Source of the DNA: Spirochaetota bacterium
Lineage (GTDB): Bacteria > Spirochaetota > Leptospiria > Turneriellales > Turneriellaceae
Length of the DNA stretch: 18,451 nucleotides
Assembly: GCA_963205035.1 (NCBI GenBank)
Contig: CAUJII010000128.1
Location: 1-18,451 of the forward strand
Direction of reading: 5' to 3'
Under the pieces are notes generated by a model. It ran no database searches and had not been told where the DNA came from. It saw nothing but the letters and a program-made list of their open reading frames with translations. Of the stretch, positions 1-7,397 are shown in pieces (within the stretch, counting starts at the first letter, position 1; each line of letters opens with the position of its first letter). A program made the translations under genes and the position numbers.

Positions 1-1
1 C

Positions 2-544
2 GAAGGTAGCGAAATTATCGTCTGCGGCTTTGTTCAGAACCTACATTTTCTGCTGGTATCGATCCACGACCGCATCGCAGCAAACGAGCCGCCCTATATC
101 GACATAGAACATAGATTCCCTTCAAAGTACGCGGCTCTGGCCCCACAAATTCAAGACTTACACGAAAAACTTTGCTTGCGATTGCAACTTACAGACACGC
201 CCATTGTGAGCGAATGGAGAGTCGTGGCCGACCGGCTATTTTTAGTCGAAATTAGCGCTCAAATTCCCGGCGAGCATGTCCCAAATTTTTTAATCCCCAG
301 AGCATTGGGTTATGATTATTTCGGAAACTTGCTGAAGCTGACATTGGGTGAGAAAATTGAGAGCGTGCCTGAGAAGATTAGACACGCTGCATCCGTGCGG
401 TACTGGGCTGAAAATCCAGGTTTCGACGAGTGGGAGGAACTCACCCGCAAGGCAGCCTTTGCGCATATTATCAATAAAAATCCCCCGAGGGAGATTAAAT
501 CAAACCTCGACCGTTTTGGTGTCGCGGGTTTTATTAACGAATAG
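2..544 (+). CDS. ATP-grasp-type protein, C-terminal fragment
   Basis: This gene is cut by the left edge. The frame is open from base 2 to a TAG at 542-544 (180 residues seen); the start lies outside. The middle resembles the end of an ATP-grasp fold of the CarB/PurK type: residues SEWRVVADRLFLVEISAQIPGE match the usual 'E ... vyliEinaR.pG' strand with its metal-ligand Glu. They are followed by IPRALGYDYFGNLLKLTLGE, like the family's 'a.G.d......lalGe' helix. Such enzymes use ATP to ligate a carboxylate to an amine or similar nucleophile; substrate cannot be told from this part. It converges with the fumarase gene, leaving 44 bp between the stops. A TTG or other internal start (for example at 176) is unlikely because homology-like sequence continues upstream of it. 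The family call is by eye and moderate; specific function is unknown. Confidence 0.55.
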   Translation, partial: EGSEIIVCGFVQNLHFLLVSIHDRIAANEPPYIDIEHRFPSKYAALAPQIQDLHEKLCLRLQLTDTPIVSEWRVVADRLFLVEISAQIPGEHVPNFLIPRALGYDYFGNLLKLTLGEKIESVPEKIRHAASVRYWAENPGFDEWEELTRKAAFAHIINKNPPREIKSNLDRFGVAGFINE

Positions 545-588
545 ACCAATCCACGAGTGTGGTGGACTAACGATTCCAGAGCGACTAA

Positions 589-2106
589 CTATTCTTTTTT
601 TAACCCCGCGATAATCTTCTTCCAGAGTGCGGGGCCGGTAATGTGCACCGACTCCCCCGTTGTGTCGACAGCGACCGAGACCGGCATGTCCTCCACCTCG
701 AACTCGTAAATCGCTTCCATGCCTAAATCCGCGAAAGCGACGACACGCGCCTTTTTTATCGCCTTCGCGACGAGATATGCCGCGCCGCCCACCGCCATGA
801 GATAAATCGCCTTATGTTTTTTGATGGCCTCAATCCCCTCTATCCCGCGCTCCGACTTCCCAATCATTCCAATGAGTCCGGTTTGCGAAAGCATCATCTC
901 GGTAAATTTATCCATGCGCGTCGCCGTCGTGGGCCCCGCAGGCCCAACCACTTCGTCGCGTACCGGGTCGACCGGGCCGACATAATAGATAAATTTATTG
1001 TGAAAATCGACTTCTTCAGGAAGCTTTTCGCCTTTCGCAAAGATATCGCGTATGCGCTTATGCGCTGCGTCGCGACCCGTCAAAAGTGTGCCGGTCAGAA
1101 GTAGCGTCTCCCCGGGCTTAAACTGCGTCAAATCTTCTTTCTTGATGGTATCGATGTTGACGCGTTTTGCTCCCTCGGCCTTCCAGTGGATGTCGGGCCA
1201 GTCTTCGAGCTTGGGAACGTCTAAGTAGACAGGCCCCGAACCGTCGAGGGTGATGTGTGCATGCCGCGTTGCCGCACAGTTTGGAATCATGGCGACGGGT
1301 TTAGACGCCGCATGCGTCGGGTAGTCTTTGATTTTCACATCGAGAACCGTGGTGAGTCCCCCTAATCCTTGCGCGCCAATACCTAACTTGTTGACTTCTT
1401 CATAAAGCTCAATACGCATTTCTTCAATTTTATTTTGTGGCCCTCTGCGCAGAAGGTCTTGCATGTCGATGGGGTCCATGAGCGACTCCTTCGCAAGCAC
1501 CATCGCCTTGTCTGCAGTACCACCAATGCCAATGCCGAGCATACCGGGAGGGCACCATCCTGCCCCCATCGTAGGCACGGTTTTCAGAACCCAATCGACG
1601 ATGCTGTCTGAAGGGTTGAGCATGATGAATTTGGATTTATTCTCGGAACCACCGCCTTTTGCCGCGACGGTAATATCGAGCTTATCGCCTTTAACAATTT
1701 TGGTCACGATACACGCCGGCGTATTGTCCTTCGTATTTTTGCGGGTGCCGGCCGGGTCGGCGACAATCGACGCACGCAAGATGTTGTCTTCAAAAAGGTA
1801 TGCACGGCGCACTCCTTCGTTAATCATCTCTTCGAGAGAAAGCGTCGCTTCCCACCGCACGTCCATGCCGACAGAAACAAAGACGGTTACGATACCCGTG
1901 TCTTGGCAAATTGGCCTGTGTCCAAACGCCGACATGCGGGAGTTCAAAAGAATCTGCGCCATTGCGTCTTTGGCGGCTTTCGATTCTTCTTTGTCGTATG
2001 CTTTCGCCATCGCTTGAACAAAGTCCGGTGGATGATAATACGAGATATATTGCAGCGAAGCCGCGACCGATTCGATCACATCTTCTTGTTTGATAATCGT
2101 AGGCAT
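589..2106 (-). CDS. fumA: fumarate hydratase, class I (iron-sulfur)
   Basis: This enzyme of the TCA cycle interconverts fumarate and L-malate in the cytoplasm with an oxygen-sensitive [4Fe-4S] cluster. The 505-residue product is full length for the one-chain class I type. Cluster ligands are visible as C67 (RPICQDTG), C185 (GAGWCPPG) and C277 (IPNCAATRH); their spacing (118 and 92) is close to that of E. coli FumA. The fused beta part carries GPVDPVRDEVVGPAGPTTAT and the C-terminal AVDTTGESVHITGP motif. The ATG at 2106 (MPTIIKQEDVIES) was chosen because it matches the N-terminus of the Pseudomonas-type enzyme; a TTG 45 bp upstream would add a proline-rich tail unlike the family. No strong SD is seen. 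It is divergent from thrC, with 93 bp between the starts. Overall similarity to gammaproteobacterial class I fumarases looks very high. L-tartrate dehydratase activity cannot be excluded but is less likely. Confidence 0.93.
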   Translation of the reverse strand: MPTIIKQEDVIESVAASLQYISYYHPPDFVQAMAKAYDKEESKAAKDAMAQILLNSRMSAFGHRPICQDTGIVTVFVSVGMDVRWEATLSLEEMINEGVRRAYLFEDNILRASIVADPAGTRKNTKDNTPACIVTKIVKGDKLDITVAAKGGGSENKSKFIMLNPSDSIVDWVLKTVPTMGAGWCPPGMLGIGIGGTADKAMVLAKESLMDPIDMQDLLRRGPQNKIEEMRIELYEEVNKLGIGAQGLGGLTTVLDVKIKDYPTHAASKPVAMIPNCAATRHAHITLDGSGPVYLDVPKLEDWPDIHWKAEGAKRVNIDTIKKEDLTQFKPGETLLLTGTLLTGRDAAHKRIRDIFAKGEKLPEEVDFHNKFIYYVGPVDPVRDEVVGPAGPTTATRMDKFTEMMLSQTGLIGMIGKSERGIEGIEAIKKHKAIYLMAVGGAAYLVAKAIKKARVVAFADLGMEAIYEFEVEDMPVSVAVDTTGESVHITGPALWKKIIAGLKKE

Positions 2107-2199
2107 GCACAAGCCCGAATCTGTCGGATGGGGTGGAAATAAGAAATCCAAAACCTAATAAGAGCTTGTCCGCATGTTTCAGACGCGCACTTCACCTGC

Positions 2200-3525
2200 G
2201 TGAGTCACGCCTGGTTTCAAAGTATTCATCCTCAAAACACAACGCGCTATTCGTTAGACGAAGTCATCTACCGCGACCCGCAGACCGACGATTTGCTCGA
2301 AGTACATCACGACATCGACGCTCTCAAAAAAAAGAGTGCTCACGAATGGCGCACGCTTTTTGAAGCTCGGTGGCGGAGTCAGAATAAAATCGACGCGTCG
2401 GGAATTTGGGGTAAACGCGAGTGGGTCTTGCCCGATTTGCCAACCGAAGATATTGTGAGCTTAGGTGAAGGAGCTACTCCACTTTTTTCGGGATCTCAAC
2501 TTTCAAAAGAGTTTTCACACGACGAGTTATCGGTGAAGCTTTGCGGCAACAGCCACACCGGCTCTTTCAAGGACTTGGGAATGACCGTCTTAGTCTCGCA
2601 AGTGAACCACATGATAAAGTCGGGTGCGCCCATCCGTGCGATTGCATGCGCGTCGACGGGAGACACATCCGCAGCGCTCGCCGCTTATGCGGCGTATGCA
2701 GGCATCTTGAGCGTCATTCTCTTGCCAAAAAATAAAATTTCTTTAGCGCAACTCATGCAGCCGATATCGAACGGGTCTTTAGTCCTGGCCCTCGACACCG
2801 ATTTCGACGGTTGCATGCGCATCGTGCAAGAACTCACGCAAGAAAAAAGTATCTACCTTGCAAACTCGATGAACAGTCTGCGCATTGAGGGCCAAAAGAC
2901 TGTCGGTATCGAAGTGGCGCAGCAGCGCGCCTGGTCACTCCCCGATTGGTTTATTATTCCAGGGGGCAACTTGGGGAACGTGTCGGCGTTGGGTGCGGGC
3001 CTCAAGATGCTTCTTGAAATGGGATTAGTCACGAAACTGCCGCGCCTTGCTGTGGCGCAGGCCGAAGCCGCCAACCCGCTCTATCTTTCTTTCAAGAAAA
3101 ATTTTTCCGACTTTGAGGCGATCACGGCTAAAGAAACGCAGGCGTCGGCAATTCGCATTGGCAACCCTGTTTCAGTGAAAAAGGCAATCCGCACGCTCAA
3201 AGAATTTGACGGTGTTGTCGAACAAGCGACAGAGAGCGAACTCGCGAACGCCGCTGCGCTCGGCGACAAAGCGGGCCTCTTGGTCGACCCGCACACGGGC
3301 GTCGCTTTGGCAGCGCTTCAAAAACTCAAATCCAGCGGAGTGATTCGTCCTCACGAGTCTGCCTGTGTCGTTTCAACAGCGCACGGCCTAAAATTTGCTG
3401 ATTTCAAAATTGCATACCATGCGCCAAAATCTACCATGCCACTAAAAAATGAGCCTATCGATTTGCAGGCGTCTTTGGGCGCTGTCAAAGACGCTGTCTC
3501 GCGATTTCTCGATAAGAATAACTAA
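2200..3525 (+). CDS. thrC: threonine synthase
   Basis: A PLP enzyme (441 residues) that converts O-phospho-L-homoserine to L-threonine in the cytoplasm, the last step of threonine synthesis. The fold-type II signature is clear: substrate loop LGEGATPLF (about 88-96), PLP lysine K124 in HTGSFKDLGM, the ASTGDTSAALAAYAAYAG motif (about 151-167), and the phosphate-binding PGGNLGNVSALGAG stretch. The N-terminus (Y-x-C/D-P type region ending LLEVHHD) resembles the degenerate zinc-ribbon end of the long threonine synthases. The start is a GTG without a clear SD; no better in-frame start exists upstream. It is followed after 8 bp by a cystathionine gamma-synthase-family gene, so the pair forms a homoserine branch-point operon. 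A threonine dehydratase or cysteate synthase is possible but less likely given the context. Confidence 0.88.
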   Translation: MSHAWFQSIHPQNTTRYSLDEVIYRDPQTDDLLEVHHDIDALKKKSAHEWRTLFEARWRSQNKIDASGIWGKREWVLPDLPTEDIVSLGEGATPLFSGSQLSKEFSHDELSVKLCGNSHTGSFKDLGMTVLVSQVNHMIKSGAPIRAIACASTGDTSAALAAYAAYAGILSVILLPKNKISLAQLMQPISNGSLVLALDTDFDGCMRIVQELTQEKSIYLANSMNSLRIEGQKTVGIEVAQQRAWSLPDWFIIPGGNLGNVSALGAGLKMLLEMGLVTKLPRLAVAQAEAANPLYLSFKKNFSDFEAITAKETQASAIRIGNPVSVKKAIRTLKEFDGVVEQATESELANAAALGDKAGLLVDPHTGVALAALQKLKSSGVIRPHESACVVSTAHGLKFADFKIAYHAPKSTMPLKNEPIDLQASLGAVKDAVSRFLDKNN

Positions 3526-3533
3526 GAGGAAAA

Positions 3534-4775
3534 ATGCCTGAGCCTAAAAAATCTCTCCGCCAAAATTACATTGCTCAAAGCGGCATGAACACCCGTTCGG
3601 TGCACGCAGGCCACGACAACACGAACGACGTCCATCGTTCGCTCATCACTCCCATATACCAGACGGCAAGTTATGAATTTGAAAAGGTGAGCGACCTGTG
3701 GGATTTCTACGAGAAACGCTCGACTAGGCTCGCTGAATATGCGCGCTATGGAACACCGACGCAACGCGCACTCGAGTTGGCGTTGGCTTCACTCGATAAT
3801 GCCGAAGATGCAGTTGTGACTTCGAGCGGCATGAACGCAATTGCAACGACGCTCATGGGTCTCATGGATGCAGGCGATCATTTCATTTCGCTCAATGAAG
3901 GCTACCGTGGCACGTTCAAACTTTTCGACAACCACTTGGTTCGCTTTGGCTATCGGGTAACATACGCCGATCTTTCGCTCGATGCGGTTAAGCAAGCGAC
4001 GAATGAAAAAACGAAAGTAATTTTTCTCGAACTCCCCACAAATCCATACCTCAAGCTCGTGGATCTCGAAGCCATCGTTCAATATGCGCGCAGCAAAAAT
4101 TTGACGACGGTTGTCGACGCGACATTTGCTTCGCCTTTCAATTTGAAGCCGCTTGATCACGGCGTCGACCTCGTTGTGCATTCGCTCACAAAATATATCA
4201 ACGGGCATAACGATGCGATCGCAGGAGCCATCCTCGGTTCAAAAGAACTCATCGAAAAGGTCAAACCCGTCAGAAATTTACTCGGCAGCAATCCCGATGC
4301 GCACCTCTGTTATCTCATCTCTCGCAGCATCAAGACTTTCGCTCTGCGTATGGAAGCGCATAACCGCTCTTCGCTTCTGCTCGCCGAGCATTTAGAAAAA
4401 CACCCGCTTATCGAACGTGTCTGGTATCCGATGCTCGCCTCGCACCCGCACCACGCCCTTGCAAAAACATATTTGAAAGGAGGCGGCGGCATCGTGACCT
4501 TTCAGGTCAAAGCCAAGGATGCGTCGCAGGACGAACGCCTCAAAGCGGCGACGGCGTTTGTCGAGGCTTTGCAGTTGCCGACGCATGCGGCGTCGTTGGG
4601 CGGCGTCGAATCTCTTGTCCACATTCCGACGGTAATGAATTATTACGACTTAACTCCCGAAGCGCGCCTCGCAGTGGGAATTCCCGACAACTTGGTGAGA
4701 CTTTCTGTCGGCTTAGAAGATACCGATGATTTGATTCGAGATATAGATCAAGCTCTACGGGCGAGTAATCTATAA
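3534..4775 (+). CDS. metB: cystathionine gamma-synthase-family PLP enzyme (Cys/Met metabolism)
   Basis: A 413-residue fold-type I PLP enzyme of the Cys/Met metabolism family, acting in the cytoplasm on an activated homoserine (transsulfuration or direct sulfhydrylation) or on a sulfur amino acid. Visible motifs: TRSVHAGHDN near the N-terminus, the PLP-phosphate Y-x-R (Y69-A-R71, in YARYGTPT), SSGMNAI (97-103), D195 in VVDATFASP that contacts the pyridine nitrogen, PLP lysine K220 in VHSLTKYINGH, and the carboxylate-binding arginine in VRLSVGLED near residue 390. The SD AGAGGA overlaps the thrC stop and sits just before the ATG, so translation is probably coupled to thrC. With threonine synthase as partner, methionine synthesis from homoserine esters is the likely role. 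Cystathionine beta/gamma-lyase, O-acylhomoserine sulfhydrylase and methionine gamma-lyase share these motifs, so the exact activity is unsure. Confidence 0.75.
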   Translation: MPEPKKSLRQNYIAQSGMNTRSVHAGHDNTNDVHRSLITPIYQTASYEFEKVSDLWDFYEKRSTRLAEYARYGTPTQRALELALASLDNAEDAVVTSSGMNAIATTLMGLMDAGDHFISLNEGYRGTFKLFDNHLVRFGYRVTYADLSLDAVKQATNEKTKVIFLELPTNPYLKLVDLEAIVQYARSKNLTTVVDATFASPFNLKPLDHGVDLVVHSLTKYINGHNDAIAGAILGSKELIEKVKPVRNLLGSNPDAHLCYLISRSIKTFALRMEAHNRSSLLLAEHLEKHPLIERVWYPMLASHPHHALAKTYLKGGGGIVTFQVKAKDASQDERLKAATAFVEALQLPTHAASLGGVESLVHIPTVMNYYDLTPEARLAVGIPDNLVRLSVGLEDTDDLIRDIDQALRASNL

Positions 4776-4910
4776 CGGCAATTGAAATCTATCGGCCGGA
4801 AAGCGAATTTTTCGGCCATCGTATAAATCCAGCACAACGGTTCTCTCTTCTGTCCAAACCGCCGCCGCTGGTACGGCGACTTCGATAGAATTAGCGACCA
4901 TGGAACTCAT
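4770..4910 (-). pseudogene. DUF2442-like small protein, truncated
   Basis: A 46-residue frame from ATG 4910 to TAG 4770-4772. It reads VWTEERTVVLDLYDGRKIRF and then PADRFQL, which is the first half of a DUF2442 protein (typical pattern: vwtedr.ivv.L.DGR.i.fPadRFp.L). The family normally runs about 30 residues further, through a 'W.eLDeDi.v' segment. Here it stops directly after RFQLPL, and the stop overlaps the end of the convergent metB gene, so the 3' half is missing. DUF2442 genes are usually paired with a DUF4160 gene immediately upstream; a matching DUF4160 scrap lies there and overlaps this start by an ATGA. A short functional gene cannot be fully ruled out, but truncation of both partners argues for decay. 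Confidence 0.55.
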
Positions 4911-4978
4911 CGGTTATCGGCAAACGCTACGGGTGACAACCAAAATTTACACTCCTTTCGATCACGCAGGCATTCTAC
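4907..4978 (-). pseudogene. DUF4160-like gene remnant
   Basis: In the frame ending in TGA at 4907-4909 the sequence reads LRDRKECKFWLSPVAFADNR and then stop. This matches the conserved core of DUF4160 proteins, which typically have 'HvHv.rDr.eaKFWL.Pv.lA.nrGf' followed by about 30 more residues. Both the N-terminal part (the PPHVHV region) and the C-terminal helix are missing. On the upstream side the similarity ends at the edge of the palindrome at 4980-5025, and a TAG closes the frame at 5012-5014. The TGA overlaps the ATG of the DUF2442-like frame (ATGA), as expected for the usual gene pair. There is no credible start codon, so this is called a remnant. Confidence 0.5.
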
Positions 4979-4979
4979 T

Positions 4980-5025
4980 GATTTTATGCTTAGAACTCGC
5001 ACCAGCGAGTTCTAAGCATAAAATC
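4980..5025. repeat. perfect palindrome, 21-bp arms with 4-nt loop
   Basis: Bases 4980-5000 and 5005-5025 are exact reverse complements, separated by the loop acca. The element ends at the first base of the dctM stop codon complement (5025-5027). Either transcript would fold into a very stable hairpin, so it may terminate transcription or protect the 3' end of the dctM mRNA. No T-run follows on either strand, so it is not a canonical intrinsic terminator. It also marks the break point of the decayed DUF4160 frame, which would fit a mobile or rearrangement-prone extragenic palindrome. Confidence 0.85.
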
Positions 5026-6359
5026 TATTGCCACCACAGACTCAACCACGGTACATAAGTGATAATAAGCTGCGCAACAATGAGCGCGATAAGGTAGGGA
5101 ATAATTGAACGGTAAACTTCGGCCATCGGCTTTTGAAAGCGCAGCGAACTCAAAAAAAGATTGAGCCCAACGGGCGGAGTCAGATAACCTATTTCTAAAT
5201 TGGTGAGAAAAAGAATACCCAAGTGAAGCATCGAAATCTGGTAAGCCTCTGCAATCGGAATGATGAGCGGTGAGACGACAATAATCGCCGAAAAAATATC
5301 CATCAGAGAACCGACGATGAGTAAGAATATATTCAGAACGACTAAGAAAGCAAGAGGCGAGTGGATGTATTGGTTAATGAACCCGAAGAGCTTACCAGGC
5401 ACGCCATCGTAAAGAAGAGCGTTCGTTAGAACCATCGCAAAGAAAATAATTAAAATGATCGAGCCCACCATCGCGATGGCCTCTTCAAAAACCTCCATGA
5501 GTTTCTTAAATCCAATCTCACGGAAAAGGACGACCTCTAAGAAAAAATAATACACGAGAAAAAATACCCCAAGCTCTGTAATAACCATGAACCGCGAGTG
5601 CATGAGCAGATAAAGCAGTGGAATGGCTAAGAGTTCGAGGGCGAGCTTCGCCGAATCTTTGACGCCAAAAGTTACAGCGTGGCTAACCTCAGAAAGGGTG
5701 CGCGATGGCGAATCTTTCTTAAGAGAAAAAAGAAGGATGACGCTCGTGAGCGCAAGAATAAGCAAGAGGCCGGGTAATACTCCCGCGCGGTAGAGTTCGT
5801 TAATGTCGGCCTTGTTATCGCTCATGATGCCGAAGAGAATGACCGGCAAGCTGGGGCTAAAGAGGAGTCCTATCGAACCCGAAGCCGTGATGAGGCCGAG
5901 AGCGCGCTTTTCGGAAAAGCCTGCGCCGGTCAGAATGGGAAAAAGGATGCCGCCGATTGCGACAATCGTGACACCCGAAGCTCCGGTGAGCGGAGTAAAA
6001 AGTGCAGCGATGAGAATGCAAACGACACCTAAACCGACGACTCCAAAATTACCGATGCGGCGGGCAAGGATGAGGTATAAATTCACAACCCGCTGGGCGA
6101 AATGCGAATGCGCAATCAGATAACCCGCCAGAGTGAAATAGGGAATGGTTAAGAAAAGCGCACTCTGATCACCGGTGAGTTTAGAAAGCGGGTCGCTGAA
6201 AACAATCGATAGCTGCCGCGTGAGGTCAGAAAATGTCTGAACACCCAACTCTTGGATGTTTCCTAATTGATAGAGAGTCCCCAGCGTGCCTAAGCCTACG
6301 AAAAGCGGCATCCCGAAAAGGAGCGCTATGAGGCAAAGCCCGGCAAGAAGAACGCTCAT
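5025..6359 (-). CDS. dctM: TRAP transporter large permease (DctM family)
   Basis: A 444-residue inner-membrane protein with about eleven to twelve hydrophobic segments, the size and layout of the DctM subunit of TRAP transporters. These use an ion gradient to take up organic acids delivered by a periplasmic binding protein. Family-like stretches include the N-terminal LLFGMPLFVGLG, the ALFTPLTGASGVTIVAIGG loop, the ITASGSIGLLFSPSLPVILFG segment, and the C-terminal NLEIGYLTPPVGLNLFLSS motif, the most diagnostic part. The ATG overlaps the stop of the upstream gldC-like gene by ATGA, so the two are translationally coupled. Neither the small permease (DctQ) nor a binding protein (DctP) is visible in the window, which is unusual for a standard TRAP operon. 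The substrate is unknown; dicarboxylates are only the family default. A 21-bp-arm palindrome follows the stop directly. Confidence 0.88.
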   Translation of the reverse strand: MSVLLAGLCLIALLFGMPLFVGLGTLGTLYQLGNIQELGVQTFSDLTRQLSIVFSDPLSKLTGDQSALFLTIPYFTLAGYLIAHSHFAQRVVNLYLILARRIGNFGVVGLGVVCILIAALFTPLTGASGVTIVAIGGILFPILTGAGFSEKRALGLITASGSIGLLFSPSLPVILFGIMSDNKADINELYRAGVLPGLLLILALTSVILLFSLKKDSPSRTLSEVSHAVTFGVKDSAKLALELLAIPLLYLLMHSRFMVITELGVFFLVYYFFLEVVLFREIGFKKLMEVFEEAIAMVGSIILIIFFAMVLTNALLYDGVPGKLFGFINQYIHSPLAFLVVLNIFLLIVGSLMDIFSAIIVVSPLIIPIAEAYQISMLHLGILFLTNLEIGYLTPPVGLNLFLSSLRFQKPMAEVYRSIIPYLIALIVAQLIITYVPWLSLWWQ

Positions 6360-6697
6360 CCGTCTTGAAGGAGTTTAACGTGCTTGCCGAAAGTACGTGA
6401 AAATTCGCGGACCATTTTTGCCGCTTCTTTGTCTTGTGTAGCGCGCTCCAAGACATCCGCCATCTTCTTGAGTGTTTGATAGAAAAATATATTCATGTCG
6501 CCGACGAGCAAGTCCTTTGTCCACAAATCGATTCCGACTGTCGTTTTTTCTTCGCTGCTGAAAAGCGAGAGAAGAAGACCGTCCGCCGTGTCTTCACCTT
6601 TCGATGCGCCGGGTGCATCCCACGTAATCGATTCGGGTATTGCGTTTTCGTCTAACCCTACGCGCAAAATTATTTCTTTTTTCTCGCTCACTGCCAT
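6356..6697 (-). CDS. GldC-like protein
   Basis: A 113-residue soluble protein with strong resemblance to GldC, a small protein tied to gliding motility and type IX secretion in Bacteroidota. Shared landmarks in order: an N-terminal 'E-I-x-L-x-V-x-L-D-E-N-x-x-P-E-x-I-T-W' strand (seen as EIILRVGLDENAIPESITWD), LLLSLFSSEEKTTVGIDLWT, KDLLVGDMNIFFYQTLKKMA, and VLERATQDKEAAKMVREFSR. The family's IDLWTKDM signature is almost intact. No signal peptide or membrane segment is seen. An SD (AAAAGGA) precedes the ATG after the lipoprotein stop 16 bp upstream, and its stop overlaps the dctM start. The other gld genes are absent here, so a gliding role should not be assumed; being coupled to a TRAP permease suggests a general accessory role that is still unknown. 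Confidence 0.75.
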   Translation of the reverse strand: MAVSEKKEIILRVGLDENAIPESITWDAPGASKGEDTADGLLLSLFSSEEKTTVGIDLWTKDLLVGDMNIFFYQTLKKMADVLERATQDKEAAKMVREFSRTFGKHVKLLQDG

Positions 6698-6713
6698 AAA
6701 GATAAATCCTTTT

Positions 6714-7322
6714 TTATTTTTTCTTATTTTGATCGCTCAAAATTTTGAGCGCTTGCTCGCGTGTAATACGCTTGCGGAGTAGAACTTGGTAGCTCACCTT
6801 AAAATCTCTCGGTTCAATTTCGTTCTTCGCAAAGACAAACTGCCAGCGCGTCATATCGTCAGACAAGATTTTGTCGGTCTCTTTCATTATCGATGGCTTG
6901 GATTGGCGCACACGGTAGAACTTCCCCGTCGAAGGGTAGAGCTCGATGTGGATTTGACCTTCTTGCAGACTATTCACCATATCGAATTTGCGAAATTCGT
7001 CGGCGATTGCTTGATCCCCGCCCAAGTCTTCTTTGACGCTCACTGTGTCTAAATGCGACAACTGCTTGCGTATGTACCCCTCGGAAGTAATAAAGATACG
7101 AAAGACTTCGCCTTTTTCAGCAGCCCTGCCGAAAAACGCTTCGCGCATCGCTTCAACAGCGGCATTCGATGGGAAGCCTGCGCTGTGCGGTTCCGCTTTA
7201 ATCGCTTCGTTGGGTGTCAGCAGTTGTTCTGCGGGAACGGAGCCCGGCAAAGTCTTGCACGAAAATGTAAACACTCCACCCACACACGCTACGATGAACG
7301 CTACAAGTTTTCTCTTTCGCAT
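6714..7322 (-). CDS. putative lipoprotein, first gene of the gldC-dctM operon
   Basis: No family was recognised. From ATG 7322 the product is 202 residues and begins MRKRKLVAFIVACVGGVFTF, then S-C: a basic n-region, a hydrophobic core and a loose lipobox TFS|C (lipid-modified Cys at residue 22). This suggests an envelope lipoprotein; such relaxed boxes are common in spirochaetes. The mature part is mixed alpha/beta, with a charged, lysine-rich C-terminus (ILSDQNKKK). An ATG at 7331 adds three residues and is the main alternative; the longer frame reaching 7406 would overlap gap and its terminator and is unlikely. A TTGACA promoter element lies just upstream. The gene sits 16 bp ahead of the gldC-like gene, so the three genes probably act together, perhaps in envelope transport. 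Function is unknown. Confidence 0.7.
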   Translation of the reverse strand: MRKRKLVAFIVACVGGVFTFSCKTLPGSVPAEQLLTPNEAIKAEPHSAGFPSNAAVEAMREAFFGRAAEKGEVFRIFITSEGYIRKQLSHLDTVSVKEDLGGDQAIADEFRKFDMVNSLQEGQIHIELYPSTGKFYRVRQSKPSIMKETDKILSDDMTRWQFVFAKNEIEPRDFKVSYQVLLRKRITREQALKILSDQNKKK

Positions 7323-7336
7323 ACTTTGCATATTGT

Positions 7337-7364
7337 ACGTTAGAAAGATAGGGCCTCTTGTCAA
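7337..7364 (-). promoter_or_regulatory. candidate sigma-70 promoter for the lipoprotein-gldC-dctM operon
   Basis: On the minus strand a perfect -35 TTGACA (7359-7364) is followed after 16 bp by TAACGT (7337-7342), a weak -10. TACAAT slightly downstream is a better -10 match but sits 21 bp away. The start codon follows within 15 bp, so the leader would be very short, in line with the lack of an SD. Confidence 0.4.
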
Positions 7365-7365
7365 A

Positions 7366-7397
7366 TTAAAAAGAGTCCCCGTCGCAAAACGCGGACT
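7366..7397 (-). terminator. intrinsic terminator of gap
   Basis: Reading the minus strand, AGTCC begins inside the gap stop codon and pairs with GGACT 14 nt later, with room for a small inner stem. C and a run of five T follow at once (7368-7372), then AATTT. Position and order fit a short rho-independent terminator that separates gap from the downstream lipoprotein operon. Confidence 0.5.

Noticed and set aside
550..566. TCCAC/GTGGA hairpin between the ATP-grasp fragment and fumarase
   Set aside because: A 5-bp stem with no T-run on either strand is too weak to call a terminator.
348..614. Plus-strand frame overlapping the end of the ATP-grasp fragment
   Set aside because: Out-of-frame shadow; the ATP-grasp frame is open from the window edge and carries recognisable motifs.
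1463..2017. Long plus-strand open frame of 184 codons
   Set aside because: It lies wholly inside the fumarase gene on the other strand, has no SD or family resemblance, and its residues mirror the fumarase codon pattern.
2107..2151. Upstream TTG start for fumarase
   Set aside because: Adds a non-homologous proline-rich tail, while the ATG at 2106 matches the known family N-terminus.
4794..4817. GGCCG/CGGCC hairpin as terminator of metB
   Set aside because: Only five pairs, no T-run after it, and it lies inside the DUF2442-like frame, which explains the sequence better.
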